Counted from the first letter of the stretch, positions 10,294 to 19,182 are shown. The stretch is 64,000 bases of DNA from Ahrensia sp. (GCA_028817895.1 JAPPOQ010000023.1:62001-126000), one strand, 5' to 3'. Numbers and translations are program-made. The notes: generated by a model from the letters alone, not told the origin.

Positions 10294-10838
10294 CGAGATA
10301 CTCCCTTCATGAATGTTCGCCACGCCATGTCTGCTGCCTGAGACGGCGTGGCTTCTTCCTCTCTGATCATCGTCCAGGCGGCGTAGATGAGGTTCTCGTA
10401 GGTTTCGGCGATCCATTTGGTTGAAAGGTCGGGAGAAAAACTGCCTTCCGATCTTGCTGCCTCGATCTCCTTGTGAAGTTCCGCGATGTCGGCTTTGTAA
10501 GCCGCGGTGACCTCAGCGCCGTCATCAAATAGCTCGTGCGACAGGAACCATTGACGGTTGGCCAGTGGAATGATTGCAGCCATGGAAAGCCTTAGTCCGT
10601 CGGTGTGGGATTGGGCATCCATGGTCGCAGCCTCCACGGCGTCGTTGAGTTCTTTGAGCGCTGTCTGCGCCAACGCCGTCATGAGCTTTCCGCGCGATTT
10701 GAAGTAACGATGCAATGTCGCACGGCCGACACCTGCTCGCTCCGCCACATCGCTCAAAGACGCGCCAGGACTTTCGTTAAACGTCAGGAATGCGGCTTCG
10801 AGAATAGCTGTTCGTGATGTCGGCTTTATTGTCTGCAT
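10290..10838 (-). CDS. TetR/AcrR family transcriptional regulator
   Basis: A 182-residue regulator. Residues 3-50 are the TetR helix-turn-helix domain, with the recognisable SLSDVAERAGVGRATLHRYF around 27-46; the rest is a helical ligand-binding domain of usual length. The ATG at 10838 places the start inside a perfect 20-base palindrome, while an upstream ATG at 10865 would extend the protein by nine residues across it; the shorter form fits TetR proteins better. It is the first gene of an operon with a sterol desaturase-like enzyme and a six-TM protein, which it probably controls together with itself. Confidence 0.88.
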   Translation of the reverse strand: MQTIKPTSRTAILEAAFLTFNESPGASLSDVAERAGVGRATLHRYFKSRGKLMTALAQTALKELNDAVEAATMDAQSHTDGLRLSMAAIIPLANRQWFLSHELFDDGAEVTAAYKADIAELHKEIEAARSEGSFSPDLSTKWIAETYENLIYAAWTMIREEEATPSQAADMAWRTFMKGVSR

Positions 10839-10856
10839 GAGACATATATGTCTCAT
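10837..10856. promoter_or_regulatory. Perfect 20-bp palindrome, probable TetR operator
   Basis: ATGAGACATATATGTCTCAT is fully self-complementary and overlaps the first codon of the TetR gene. Size and symmetry match operators of TetR family dimers. The position suggests that the regulator blocks transcription or translation start of its own operon. I found no second full copy in the intergenic regions I read. Confidence 0.7.
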
Positions 10857-10934
10857 TTGAAACAAAGATCAATAGGCCTGACAGTTTCTTTTTTTTCTCG
10901 CGTGGAGGGCGGACAGGGGCTCAAATCAACAAAA

Positions 10935-10968
10935 TCGGTGGTTTGCGGTGCCTGGATCGCAAAACCGA
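10935..10968. repeat. Imperfect inverted repeat in intergenic region
   Basis: TCGGT-GG-TTTGCG and CGCAAA-ACCGA form an 11-pair stem with a two-base bulge and a 10-base loop. It lies between the TetR operon and the VOC gene, in the only sizeable non-coding part here (10857-11116). There is no T-run on the plus strand; its role is unclear. Confidence 0.4.
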
Positions 10969-11116
10969 CGATGAACATTTGAGACTTCAAGCTGCTGGCC
11001 TGCCTGGCAAAATCTGCTGGCAACGATAGATGAGGTTCCAGACCATGAGTCTCGCCTTGCGATCCATCCCGGCTTGATGCACTTACGCGGCGTCATCTCA
11101 ATCTTAACTCATACCC

Positions 11117-12010
11117 ATGCCCAGCCGCCAATCTCCCCGCGCCATCGACCATCTGGTCTTGCCGGTTGTCGAACTCGTCGACGCCCGTGAGCGCTACGGG
11201 CAGCTTGGCTTCACCGTTGCGCCTGATGCGCAGCATCCGTTCGGCACAGAAAACTGTTGCATCTTCCTGCCCGATGGAACGTTTCTGGAGCCTCTGGCCA
11301 TCACGCATCGCGAGACTTGCGAGACATGGTCCAAGAAGGGCAACCCGTTCATCCGTCGCGATCAGGCCTATCGGTTCCGGGTCGGGGATGAGGGTTTTTC
11401 GCATCTTGTGATCAAATCAGACGATGCGAGCGCGGATCACCGCTACTTCAAGAAATCCGGCATCTCACAAGGCAAGAAAGTGCGCTTTTCGCGCCGTTTC
11501 GAAATGCCGGATGGTGGGGCGGGCGAAGTGGCCTTCAAACTGGCCTTTGCGGGCGACGCGCGTAGCCCCGACAGTGGATACTTTGCTTGTGAACCCACCA
11601 AGACTGCCAAGGTGGACCGCTCAGCACTGCTGAAACACGAAAATGGTGCGGTGCGATTGAAGGAAGTGATCGCCACCGAGATCAATCCGACGGACTTTCA
11701 GTATTTCTTTCAGGATTTTCTCTCGCAGCGCCATATGACGGCAGATTCCTTTGGCATGTCGTTCGAGACCGCTAATGCGCGGTTGACGGTGCTGACACCC
11801 GAAGGCGCGCGTGTGTTCTACGGGATCGAAGCGGAAACCCGTCAGCGCGGCGTGCGTTTGGAGGGTTTCGTCATCGGAGTTGCCGACTTCGAGCACTCGC
11901 AAACTCTGCTTGATCGCAATGAAGTCGCACATGAAAAGCGCGGTGAGAGCCTTATCGTGCCACCTGCTAAGGGGCAGGGTGCAACCATCATATTCGAGGC
12001 AAGCATATGA
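11117..12010 (+). CDS. VOC family (glyoxalase-like) protein
   Basis: A 297-residue protein whose N-terminus AIDHLVLPVVEL and the segment GTENCCIFLPDGTFLEPLAI are typical of the glyoxalase-like domain found in vicinal oxygen chelate proteins. The C-terminal half has a second weaker domain ending in a repeat of the same beta strands (GVRLEGFVIGVADFEHS). Metal ligands could be His14 and Glu57. No particular reaction can be assigned. Its stop overlaps the kdsA start (ATGA), so they share a transcript, but a link to KDO synthesis is only positional. Confidence 0.75.
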   Translation: MPSRQSPRAIDHLVLPVVELVDARERYGQLGFTVAPDAQHPFGTENCCIFLPDGTFLEPLAITHRETCETWSKKGNPFIRRDQAYRFRVGDEGFSHLVIKSDDASADHRYFKKSGISQGKKVRFSRRFEMPDGGAGEVAFKLAFAGDARSPDSGYFACEPTKTAKVDRSALLKHENGAVRLKEVIATEINPTDFQYFFQDFLSQRHMTADSFGMSFETANARLTVLTPEGARVFYGIEAETRQRGVRLEGFVIGVADFEHSQTLLDRNEVAHEKRGESLIVPPAKGQGATIIFEASI

Positions 12011-12846
12011 GCGCTGCAAACAGTACTGTCACGGTTGGCCGGGCCGTTTTCGACCAAACCAAGCCGTTTTCGCTGATTGCCGGACCGTGCCAGCTGGAAA
12101 GCCGCGACCACGCCTTCACCATGGCCGGGCGGCTCAAGGAAATCTGCGCGAAGGCCGGGATCGGTCTCGTCTACAAATCAAGTTACGACAAGGCCAATCG
12201 CACCAGCCTTTCGGCAACGCGGGGCATCGGCCTCGACGCCTCGCTGGAGATTTTCGACGATTTGCGCCGTGAGTTTGACCTGCCTGTGCTGACGGATGTG
12301 CATTCGGAAGAACAGGCGAGAACAGTCGCGCCGCATGTCGATGTGTTGCAGATACCCGCCTTTTTGTGCCGCCAGACCGATCTGCTGGTTGCAGCAGCGC
12401 AGACCGACAAGGTGATCAACGTCAAAAAAGGGCAGTTTCTGGCGCCCTGGGACATGAAGAATGTACTGACCAAAATCACCGAGAGCGGCAATCCCGACGT
12501 CTTGCTGACGGAACGGGGCGCAAGTTTCGGCTACAACACACTGGTCAATGATTTCCGGGGCATCCCGACCATGGCATCGTTTGGCGCGCCGGTTGTGTTT
12601 GATGCCACTCATTCGGTTCAGCAACCGGGTGGCCTTGGCACGTCTTCGGGCGGCCAGCGCGAATTCGTTGCGGTTCTGGCGCGTGCTGCGGTCGCGGTTG
12701 GAGTAGCAGGGGTGTTTGTCGAAACACATGACGACCCCGACAATTCGGCCTCGTCTGACGGGCCCAATATGGTGCCGATCGATGAGATGCCCGCTTTGAT
12801 CGACAAGCTTATGGCGCTCGACAAAGTTACTAAAGACGGCTTGTAG
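12007..12846 (+). CDS. kdsA: 3-deoxy-8-phosphooctulonate synthase (KDO-8-P synthase)
   Basis: A 279-residue enzyme of usual length that condenses phosphoenolpyruvate with arabinose 5-phosphate to give KDO-8-phosphate for lipopolysaccharide. Characteristic segments are IAGPCQLESRDHAF (residues 20-33), YKSSYDKANRTS (57-68), and the HSVQQPGG region near 200, followed by VFVETHDDPDNSASDG-type residues near the end. The Asn-rich metal-independent or Cys metal-dependent type was not resolved. Translation is coupled to the upstream VOC gene. In many proteobacteria kdsA is next to pyrG or eno; here it is not. Confidence 0.95.
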   Translation: MSAANSTVTVGRAVFDQTKPFSLIAGPCQLESRDHAFTMAGRLKEICAKAGIGLVYKSSYDKANRTSLSATRGIGLDASLEIFDDLRREFDLPVLTDVHSEEQARTVAPHVDVLQIPAFLCRQTDLLVAAAQTDKVINVKKGQFLAPWDMKNVLTKITESGNPDVLLTERGASFGYNTLVNDFRGIPTMASFGAPVVFDATHSVQQPGGLGTSSGGQREFVAVLARAAVAVGVAGVFVETHDDPDNSASSDGPNMVPIDEMPALIDKLMALDKVTKDGL

Positions 12847-12866
12847 GATCCAAAGTCTCGGAATGT

Positions 12867-13535
12867 TCAGGTTGCCCCCGGTGCGCTGACACTTTTCATC
12901 TCCGCTGCCTGCCGGATCGCATCCGCGATATACTGCGGGTCCTGCGCGCCCATTACGGCATATTTGTTGTCGATCACAAAGCAGGGCACGCCAGTGACCC
13001 CCATTTGACGGGCCGTTGCGATCTCCTGTTCAACCTCCGCGCGATCCTTGTCTGTGGCCAGAAGTGAGCGCACGATCTCACCATCCATGCCCGCATGCGT
13101 TGCGGCATCGGCGAGCACGTCATGATCTCCCAGATGCGCACCCTCCATGAAATACAGAATGAACAATCGCTCAACGAGTTTGTCTTGCACGTCCGCGCCT
13201 TCATTGATTGACCAGCGGATCACGCGATGTGCATCGATCGTGTTGGGTGAGACCTTGATGGCGGAAAACGCAAAATCGAGGCCTTCGCTGCGACCGGTCT
13301 CTTCGATGCTCTGATAGATCTGCTTGGCGCGTTCCGGGCCGCCAAACTTCGCCTCCAGATAGGCTTTTCGATCACGCCCCTCGCGCGGCAGGGTCGGATC
13401 AAGCTGATAGGGCCGCCAGCGCAGATTGACGGTGACGCTGTCCAGCATGGCCAGTGCCTTCTCCATGCGCCTTTTGCCGATATAGCACCATGGGCACATG
13501 ACATCCGAGACGATATCGACGTTTACGGCGTCCAT
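12867..13535 (-). CDS. DsbA family oxidoreductase, FrnE-like
   Basis: A 222-residue thioredoxin-fold protein of the FrnE / 2-hydroxychromene-2-carboxylate isomerase-like DsbA group. The redox motif CPWC is at residues 14-17 in SDVMCPWCYIGKRRME, and the cis-proline loop is GVTGVPCFVI near 180. There is no signal peptide, so it acts in the cytoplasm. The ATG at 13535 has AAGGAC eight bases upstream; the longer form from 13580 would overlap the upstream gene and adds residues not seen in the family. Function within the cell is unknown, possibly disulfide handling under stress. Confidence 0.85.
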   Translation of the reverse strand: MDAVNVDIVSDVMCPWCYIGKRRMEKALAMLDSVTVNLRWRPYQLDPTLPREGRDRKAYLEAKFGGPERAKQIYQSIEETGRSEGLDFAFSAIKVSPNTIDAHRVIRWSINEGADVQDKLVERLFILYFMEGAHLGDHDVLADAATHAGMDGEIVRSLLATDKDRAEVEQEIATARQMGVTGVPCFVIDNKYAVMGAQDPQYIADAIRQAAEMKSVSAPGAT

Positions 13536-13558
13536 TGCTTTTGTCCTTGTTGCGCCTG

Positions 13559-15421
13559 CTACCGCGCTTTGGCTGACCACCAGGTGGGAAATTGCGGGCC
13601 GTAAAGTGGTGTGTATTCGGGGCGTTCAATATGCGCCCATCGCGCGATGAACTCTTTGCCCAGATGATAGAGCGGGACAACATAATGCCCGGATATCAGC
13701 AATCTGTCATAGGCACGTACAGCGGCGGTAAAGTCTTCTTCAGTGCGCGCTGATAACAACCTTTCGATGGCTGTGTCGATGGCTGGTTCCGCCACGCCTG
13801 CAAAGTTGAAGCTGCCTTCGATATCTCTTGATTGCGACCCCCAGCGATAAATCTGCTCCGCGCCGGGCGACAGCGAAGACGAGTATCGCGTTATCGTCAT
13901 GTCAAAGTCGAATGTGCCCTTCCGGGCCTGAAACTGGCTGTCATCCACAAAACGAACATCGATATTGATGCCGAGTTTGGCGGCCGTACGTTTGTAGGAC
14001 AGGGAGAGGCGTTCCATGTCCTGACTGGACAAGCCCGCTCCGCCAGCGATCAGCAGTTCAAAGGCCAGCGGAGTGCCTTGCGCGTCGACAAGCTGGCCTT
14101 GTTCGATTTTGTAACCCTCACCCTGCAACAGCGTGAGGCTACTGCGCAGAATCCGCCGGTCACGCCCGGTCCCATCGGCAACCGCGGCCCGATAGCTGCC
14201 ATCCATGACATCTTGCGGGACCGCATCGGGGAAGGGGTTGAGAATGGTCCTTTCCGCCCGCGATGCCGGTTCGCCAAGCGAAGACAGGTTGGACCCCTGC
14301 CAATAAGAGGATGTACGCGTATAGGCATCGTAGAAAAGGTTCTCATTGGCCCATTCGAAGTCAAACAGCATGGCGAGCGCTTTGCGCACATTGCGGTTGG
14401 AGAATTTTTCGCGCCTTGTATTAAACACCAGACCCAGCATGCCGCTCGGTTCACGGCTGGCAAAACTCTCCTTCACCACCCTGCCATCATCGACCGCTGC
14501 AAAATCATAGCTGGTGCGCCATTTGGCCGGGCTGGATTCGGGGTAGATATCGAACAGACCCTTCTTGAAGGCCTCAAACTGCGAGGAAGCGTTGCGGTAA
14601 TAGTCCACCCGGATTGTATCGAAATTGTAGAAGCCACGATTGACCGGCAGATCGTTGCCCCAATAGTCGCGGTTGCGCGTGTAGGTGATGCTTTCGCCGG
14701 GCCGAATGTCACTCACTACATAGGGGCCACTGGCGATCGGCGGTTCCAGGGTCGATTCGCCAAAGCGCTCAGCATCAACGGCATGTTTCGGCAGAACCGG
14801 CATCAGGCCGAATAACATCGGCGTTTCGCGCGAGGCTTGCTCGTTGAAGGTGATCCGAAACGAACGTTCCCCGGTTTTTTCAAGTCTTTCCACCTGCTTC
14901 ATGCGGCTGGAAAAGGGCGGACGACCTTTCTCGCGCAACAGTTCGAAGGTGAAGAGCACATCTTCAACTGTGACGGGCTGGCCATCCGAGAAGGCGGCCT
15001 TTGGATTGAGGTGAAACTTCATCCATCCCCGGTCTTCGGGCAACTCAACTTTCTCAGCCAGCAGGCCGTACAGTGTGAACGGTTCGTCGCGAGATCGCTT
15101 CAGGAGTGATTCAAAGACGAGATTGCCGAACACCGGCTCCCACAACCCGCGTGCGCCGGTGCGGATGCTTTTGATGTCGAATGGGTTGAGATCATCGAAC
15201 GTGCCGTAAACACCGTAAACGAGCCTTCCGCCCTGCGGTGCATCGGGATTGACATAGGGTAAATGGCTGAAATCGGCGGCCAGCGCCGGCTCGCCCCGCA
15301 TGGCGATGCCATGGCTTGGTTCTGCGTCTGCAGCACCAGAGAACAGGCCCAACAAGCAGGCGGCAAACAGCATCGCCGTTGTACGCGTGAAGCGTGTCAC
15401 CGCGGAAAGTTTGGGATTCAT
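13559..15421 (-). CDS. ABC transporter substrate-binding protein, family 5 (YejA-like)
   Basis: About 620 residues from the ATG at 15421, which begins with a signal peptide (ending near LFSGAADAEP). The mature protein is a peptide/nickel-type (family 5) periplasmic binding protein; the opening HGIAMRGEPALAADFSHLPYVNPDAPQGG and the FDDLNPFDIKS segment are characteristic of the YejA group that binds microcin C-like peptides and oligopeptides. No permease or ATPase gene lies beside it, so it is an orphan and must use a transporter encoded elsewhere. A start at 15478 would place 19 non-signal residues before the signal peptide. Confidence 0.88.
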   Translation of the reverse strand: MNPKLSAVTRFTRTTAMLFAACLLGLFSGAADAEPSHGIAMRGEPALAADFSHLPYVNPDAPQGGRLVYGVYGTFDDLNPFDIKSIRTGARGLWEPVFGNLVFESLLKRSRDEPFTLYGLLAEKVELPEDRGWMKFHLNPKAAFSDGQPVTVEDVLFTFELLREKGRPPFSSRMKQVERLEKTGERSFRITFNEQASRETPMLFGLMPVLPKHAVDAERFGESTLEPPIASGPYVVSDIRPGESITYTRNRDYWGNDLPVNRGFYNFDTIRVDYYRNASSQFEAFKKGLFDIYPESSPAKWRTSYDFAAVDDGRVVKESFASREPSGMLGLVFNTRREKFSNRNVRKALAMLFDFEWANENLFYDAYTRTSSYWQGSNLSSLGEPASRAERTILNPFPDAVPQDVMDGSYRAAVADGTGRDRRILRSSLTLLQGEGYKIEQGQLVDAQGTPLAFELLIAGGAGLSSQDMERLSLSYKRTAAKLGINIDVRFVDDSQFQARKGTFDFDMTITRYSSSLSPGAEQIYRWGSQSRDIEGSFNFAGVAEPAIDTAIERLLSARTEEDFTAAVRAYDRLLISGHYVVPLYHLGKEFIARWAHIERPEYTPLYGPQFPTWWSAKAR

Positions 15422-15679
15422 GAATGCAAGCCCATGACCGCTCGAATCGATACAGAGATCATAGCATGTTGACGACATTGCCGGTCACGACCCGTTCGGC
15501 CAGCTTTCATTGAAAGCTATGCCCCTCAACATTACGAACGCGTAGAGGCCCGCTTGATGCCATTGTAACGCCGCATTGTGTCATAAAAGCACTTGGAAAA
15601 GCACCACCGCTCTGCCAATGAACTCAAAGCAAGCGCTGTCGCGCAATGCGGTTCTTCGCGCATGTTGAAGGGAAACAGA

Positions 15680-16318
15680 ATGAAGTTGAATGTCGAGTCG
15701 CTCCGCTTGCCCGCTCTGGCGGCGTCAGTAACCTTTGCCGCTGCCGCGGCCTTTGCCAGCGCTCCTGCGCTTGCCCAGTCGGTAGGCGAGCCGCAATGGA
15801 CGAAGTTCTGCACCAAACTCAATGACTCCGAAGTCTGCACCGTGCAGTTTGCTATCGTGAGCGAGAACGGACGTCTCGTCACGAGCGTCAATTTGCTTGA
15901 ATCAAAAGGCAAGACCAATCGCCGCATTTTCCAGGTGGCTGTGCCGTCAGGTCGTTATATCCCGCCTGGCGTCTCTGTTCGCGTCGATGGTGGTCAGGAG
16001 AGCAAGCTTCCCTACAATCTTTGTCTGCCGGATCGTTGCCTTGCCGAAGTCCAGTTGAGCGATGGCCTCGTCAACGCTCTGAAAGGCGGCGGTGAGTTGA
16101 CACTGACCTCGACCAATTTCCGCGCCCAGAAGAACCCCGTGAAAGTTACGCTTAAGGGTTTCACCGCGTCTTATGATGGTCCGCCGCTCAAGCGCGATGA
16201 AATGGAAAGTCGCAACAAGCAGCTCGAGGAAGAGTTGAAGAAAAAGGCGCAAGAGACTGCCGATAAATTGAAAAAGGCTCAGGAAGACGCCAAGAAGGCG
16301 GCTACCGCGGGCAATTGA
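15680..16318 (+). CDS. Invasion-associated locus B (IalB) family protein
   Basis: A 212-residue exported protein: a signal peptide to about residue 34 (FASAPALAQS), an IalB domain with three conserved cysteine pairs (WTKFCTKLNDSEVCTVQ; YNLCLPDRCLAEV), and a strongly charged coiled-coil tail of about 40 residues (Lys/Glu-rich, from RDEMESRNKQLEEEL). IalB was named in Bartonella, but free-living relatives have many paralogs with unknown roles. AAGGGAAAC upstream of 15680 supports this start. It has its own 258-base upstream region. The charged tail is longer than I expect for the domain alone. Confidence 0.85.
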   Translation: MKLNVESLRLPALAASVTFAAAAAFASAPALAQSVGEPQWTKFCTKLNDSEVCTVQFAIVSENGRLVTSVNLLESKGKTNRRIFQVAVPSGRYIPPGVSVRVDGGQESKLPYNLCLPDRCLAEVQLSDGLVNALKGGGELTLTSTNFRAQKNPVKVTLKGFTASYDGPPLKRDEMESRNKQLEEELKKKAQETADKLKKAQEDAKKAATAGN

Positions 16319-16330
16319 CGCCCGCATTTT
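16307..16330 (+). terminator. Weak terminator after the IalB-like gene
   Basis: GCGGGC (16307-16312) pairs with GCCCGC (16320-16325) across a seven-base loop that contains the stop codon, followed by ATTTT. The stem is only six pairs and the T-run is short, so termination may be partial. Confidence 0.45.
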
Positions 16331-16370
16331 CTTGGCAGAACTGATCCGTCAGAACTTATGATTTCGTGAT

Positions 16371-16697
16371 TTAGTTCTTAATGGTGTCGCGGGCGACGTA
16401 GCGCCCATCGGAGTCGCGTTTAAACCAGTCGGCGATTTGAGGGTGGCGCAGCGGATTGCCATCATCGTCCAGCAGCAGATTTTGCTCCGAGACATAGGCG
16501 ACATATTCGGTCTCGTCATTTTCGGCCAACAGATGATAGTAAGGCTGATCCTTGGCTGGACGCAGGTCCTCAGGGATCGCCTCATACCATTCTTCGGTGT
16601 TGTCGAACTCCGGGTCGACGTCAAAAATAATGCCGCGAAATGGGAACATGCGGTGTTTCACCACTTCGCCAATTCTGAATTTCGCAGTTCTAATCAT
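16371..16697 (-). CDS. hspQ: Heat shock protein HspQ
   Basis: A 108-residue protein of the HspQ / YccV-like hemimethylated-DNA-binding family. Diagnostic segments are AKFRIGEVVKHRMFPFRGIIFDVDPEF (N-terminus), the PEDLRPAKDQPYYHLLAE centre and the YVSEQNLL end. In enterobacteria HspQ is a specificity-enhancing factor for the Lon protease and affects DnaA levels. The gene stands alone on the minus strand, convergent with the IalB-like gene. The C-terminal GRYVARDTIKN is slightly shorter than in enterobacteria. Confidence 0.9.
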   Translation of the reverse strand: MIRTAKFRIGEVVKHRMFPFRGIIFDVDPEFDNTEEWYEAIPEDLRPAKDQPYYHLLAENDETEYVAYVSEQNLLLDDDGNPLRHPQIADWFKRDSDGRYVARDTIKN

Positions 16698-16834
16698 GAT
16701 CTTGGTTCAAAACACTTTGATTAAGGACGGTAAAGGGCACAAAATTGCGGTCTTGCCTTCACGCTAGCACCGCACGCGCCTGCAAAACAATATGCTGGCG
16801 GTCTGTAGGTTTAGGACCCCAGCCCGTTCTTCGA

Positions 16835-18151
16835 CTAGCCAGGCTCTTGGGGCGCAGTTGATCTGAACACGGAGGCGGGGCCGTTCATTATGCCGCCCAT
16901 AACAACCTGCCTCAGCGAACTGCTTTGGGAAAATACGCCGAGTGCCGCCGCGCGGACCAGTTGGAGGGGCAAAAATCCAGAAAGCAGGGATCGATTGAGC
17001 ATATCGACTCCACCGGTTTTGGTCGCAATTTCAGCAATACGGCTGCGATGATATCGCCTTGCGACTTCGGCGGCGGATTGTTTGGTCAGCCCGTGTTCTG
17101 CGTCTCCGCGTTCGCTTGCATGAGAAAACGGTAACATCAGATCCAGCAGCGTCTTGATGTCGCTTACACCCAGATTGAAACCTTGAGCCGCGATCGGTGG
17201 TATGACGTGGGCGGCCTCGCCCACAAGAATCAGCCGGTTCTGCGCTAAGCGATGGGCGGTCATCGCCACCAAGGGAAACGCTTGAAATGGCTCTTCGACC
17301 TCGACCACTCCGAGACTGGATTGCAGGCGTTTTTCAATTTGGCGCGAAACCAGCTCGTTGTCCCAGTCGAGCATCTCGTCCGCGTCGCCCGGCTCAACGA
17401 CCCAGACCAGGCTGGAGCGATGTAGGCTCTCGCCGGCACCGGGCAGGGGAACTTGCGTGAAGGGGCCGCTTTCCATGTGCAATTCTGTGGAAACGCCGCC
17501 ATGCGGAAACGTGTGAGCAAACGTCGTCACCAAGGCGGTCTGCGGATAGCTCCACGAGCGCGTGCCGATGCCGACGCCATCTCTCAATACGGAGTCCTTT
17601 CCGTCTGCGGCCACAAATAGCGAAGCCTCCAAATGGGTTGGGCCATCGGAAGAAGGCGTCTCCAGTGCAATCACTTCGCCATCGAAGGCAGCAGCATTGG
17701 CAGTGACGACCTCGACCGTATCGATAGTGCTGAGCGTTTCGAGCAGGAGCTGCGCCGCAAGAGCGTTTGGAACATTGAAGCCGAAAGCGTCTTCCGCGAT
17801 TTCCGCGCTGTTGAACTCGACGGCGGGCGCCCGCACGATCCGGTCGGATACATCAATGATCCGCATCGTGCGCAGGGCGGCTGAGGCCGCAAACAGATCT
17901 TCGCAATCCATATAGTCACGCAGCAGATGCACTGCCGGCATGAGCATGGCCGTGGTGCGTCGATCCGTCCGCTGCGGCTTTGCTGCAACAAGAATAATGC
18001 GTGTCTTGGGCATTTCACGCGCGAGAGCCAACGTTGTCACCAGCCCAATCAGGCCACCGCCAACTATGCCAATATCAGCATGCATTCCTATCCGCCTTGG
18101 CAGTTCATCTCTTTTGCGTTCAAGCGTGTTCAATGCTTGCGTCGCAGACAT
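16835..18151 (-). CDS. UbiH/UbiF/COQ6-family FAD-dependent hydroxylase
   Basis: A 438-residue flavin monooxygenase of the ubiquinone hydroxylase family. The FAD-binding GGGLIGL is near residue 31, and the family signature GEAAHVIPPIAAQGFNLGVSD sits about two thirds along. The central DGKDSVLRDGVGI contacts FAD. The family hydroxylates the ring during ubiquinone synthesis; the exact carbon (C5, C6 or C1) cannot be read off. The ATG at 18151 is preferred over a start at 18274, which would overlap the divergent DUF2182 gene. The role fits an organism relying on ubiquinone-linked complex I at 28-46 kb. Confidence 0.88.
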   Translation of the reverse strand: MSATQALNTLERKRDELPRRIGMHADIGIVGGGLIGLVTTLALAREMPKTRIILVAAKPQRTDRRTTAMLMPAVHLLRDYMDCEDLFAASAALRTMRIIDVSDRIVRAPAVEFNSAEIAEDAFGFNVPNALAAQLLLETLSTIDTVEVVTANAAAFDGEVIALETPSSDGPTHLEASLFVAADGKDSVLRDGVGIGTRSWSYPQTALVTTFAHTFPHGGVSTELHMESGPFTQVPLPGAGESLHRSSLVWVVEPGDADEMLDWDNELVSRQIEKRLQSSLGVVEVEEPFQAFPLVAMTAHRLAQNRLILVGEAAHVIPPIAAQGFNLGVSDIKTLLDLMLPFSHASERGDAEHGLTKQSAAEVARRYHRSRIAEIATKTGGVDMLNRSLLSGFLPLQLVRAAALGVFSQSSSLRQVVMGGIMNGPASVFRSTAPQEPG

Positions 18152-18252
18152 AACTCTGCAAATCCAATAGACAAGAGGTGGGGTCAAATGGCCGCGTTTG
18201 CGGTTTGTGTGGGAAGGACATCGACTTGGCGCATCAGACGCATCCGGCCAGC

Positions 18253-19182
18253 ATGTCCACTGACCAGGCCGCATCCGGGGTCGATGAACGCTTCGCTCAT
18301 CTGAGCGGCATCGAGCGTGGTGTGGCCGAAAGCGTCATCCATCCGCGTTGGACGGTCTTCGTCATGGTCGGTGTCCTCGCCGGTCTTGCGTGGCTTTGGC
18401 TGGCGCTGGTGGCGGCCAGCATCTCGACCAATAGCGGCGGTGTCGAACTCGGGCCGACGACGGGTTGGTTGTCGCAATTTGCTGACGGCTTGCTGTTGCC
18501 GCTGATCGAAGGCCTGCCAGCTTGGCTGTTGGCGCTGTGCACGCCACAGCTTTCAGCGGCGGGCACCATGTCGACGGCGCTCATTGCCTTTCTCATGTGG
18601 GCGGTGATGAGCCTGGCAATGATGTTGCCGTCTGCCGCCCCAATGCTGCGCACTTATGCTGATATTGCTGATGTCGCCGCATCCAGAGGTCAGCCGACCG
18701 TTTCAACCACGGTTTTTATGTCCGGTTACCTGGCGGTTTGGATTGGCTTCGCGCTGGCGGCAACGGCTCTTCAACTTGCTCTGATCGCTCTGGGCGCAGC
18801 CAGCGACACTGTGGAGCCGGTTCAGGGCTACCTTTCTGGGGCTATCTTGATCGGTGCGGGGCTTTATCAGTTCTCCGGCTTCAAAGAGGCCTGTTTGCAC
18901 AAATGCCGCAACCCGTTCTCCGTTCTTTTTGGCAGATGGTCGGACCAAACCGGTCGGGTCTTTAAGTTGGGGGCAGAGCAGGGCGTCTATTGTCTTGGTT
19001 GCTGCTGGGCCTTGATGTCGGTGATGTTGGTGGTCGGCACGATGAACCTGGCCTGGATGATGTTTTTCACCCTCTTTGCGGTGATAGAAAAAAACAGTCG
19101 CGGCAAAGCGATTTCGGTTGTATCAGGCAACCTGTTGTTGGCCTGGGGCAGCGCTGTGATCGCTTTGTCAGCCCTTACCTGA
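18253..19182 (+). CDS. DUF2182 integral membrane protein, predicted metal-binding
   Basis: From ATG 18253 the protein has 309 residues with about six to seven transmembrane segments. MWAVMSLAMMLPSAAPMLRTYADIA is the conserved DUF2182 segment, followed by cysteine-bearing loops (EACLHKCRNPF and YCLGCCWALMSVMLVVGTMNL) that may hold a metal. A GTG at 18178 would add 25 residues with a CGLCGK motif; neither start has a clear ribosome site. The DUF1326 gene follows 35 bases downstream, a pairing seen in other bacteria. The function of neither family is established. Confidence 0.8.
   Translation: MSTDQAASGVDERFAHLSGIERGVAESVIHPRWTVFVMVGVLAGLAWLWLALVAASISTNSGGVELGPTTGWLSQFADGLLLPLIEGLPAWLLALCTPQLSAAGTMSTALIAFLMWAVMSLAMMLPSAAPMLRTYADIADVAASRGQPTVSTTVFMSGYLAVWIGFALAATALQLALIALGAASDTVEPVQGYLSGAILIGAGLYQFSGFKEACLHKCRNPFSVLFGRWSDQTGRVFKLGAEQGVYCLGCCWALMSVMLVVGTMNLAWMMFFTLFAVIEKNSRGKAISVVSGNLLLAWGSAVIALSALT

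Noticed and set aside
13832-14815. 327-codon plus-strand frame opposite the YejA-like gene
   Set aside because: Antisense to a complete family 5 binding protein and without recognisable features.
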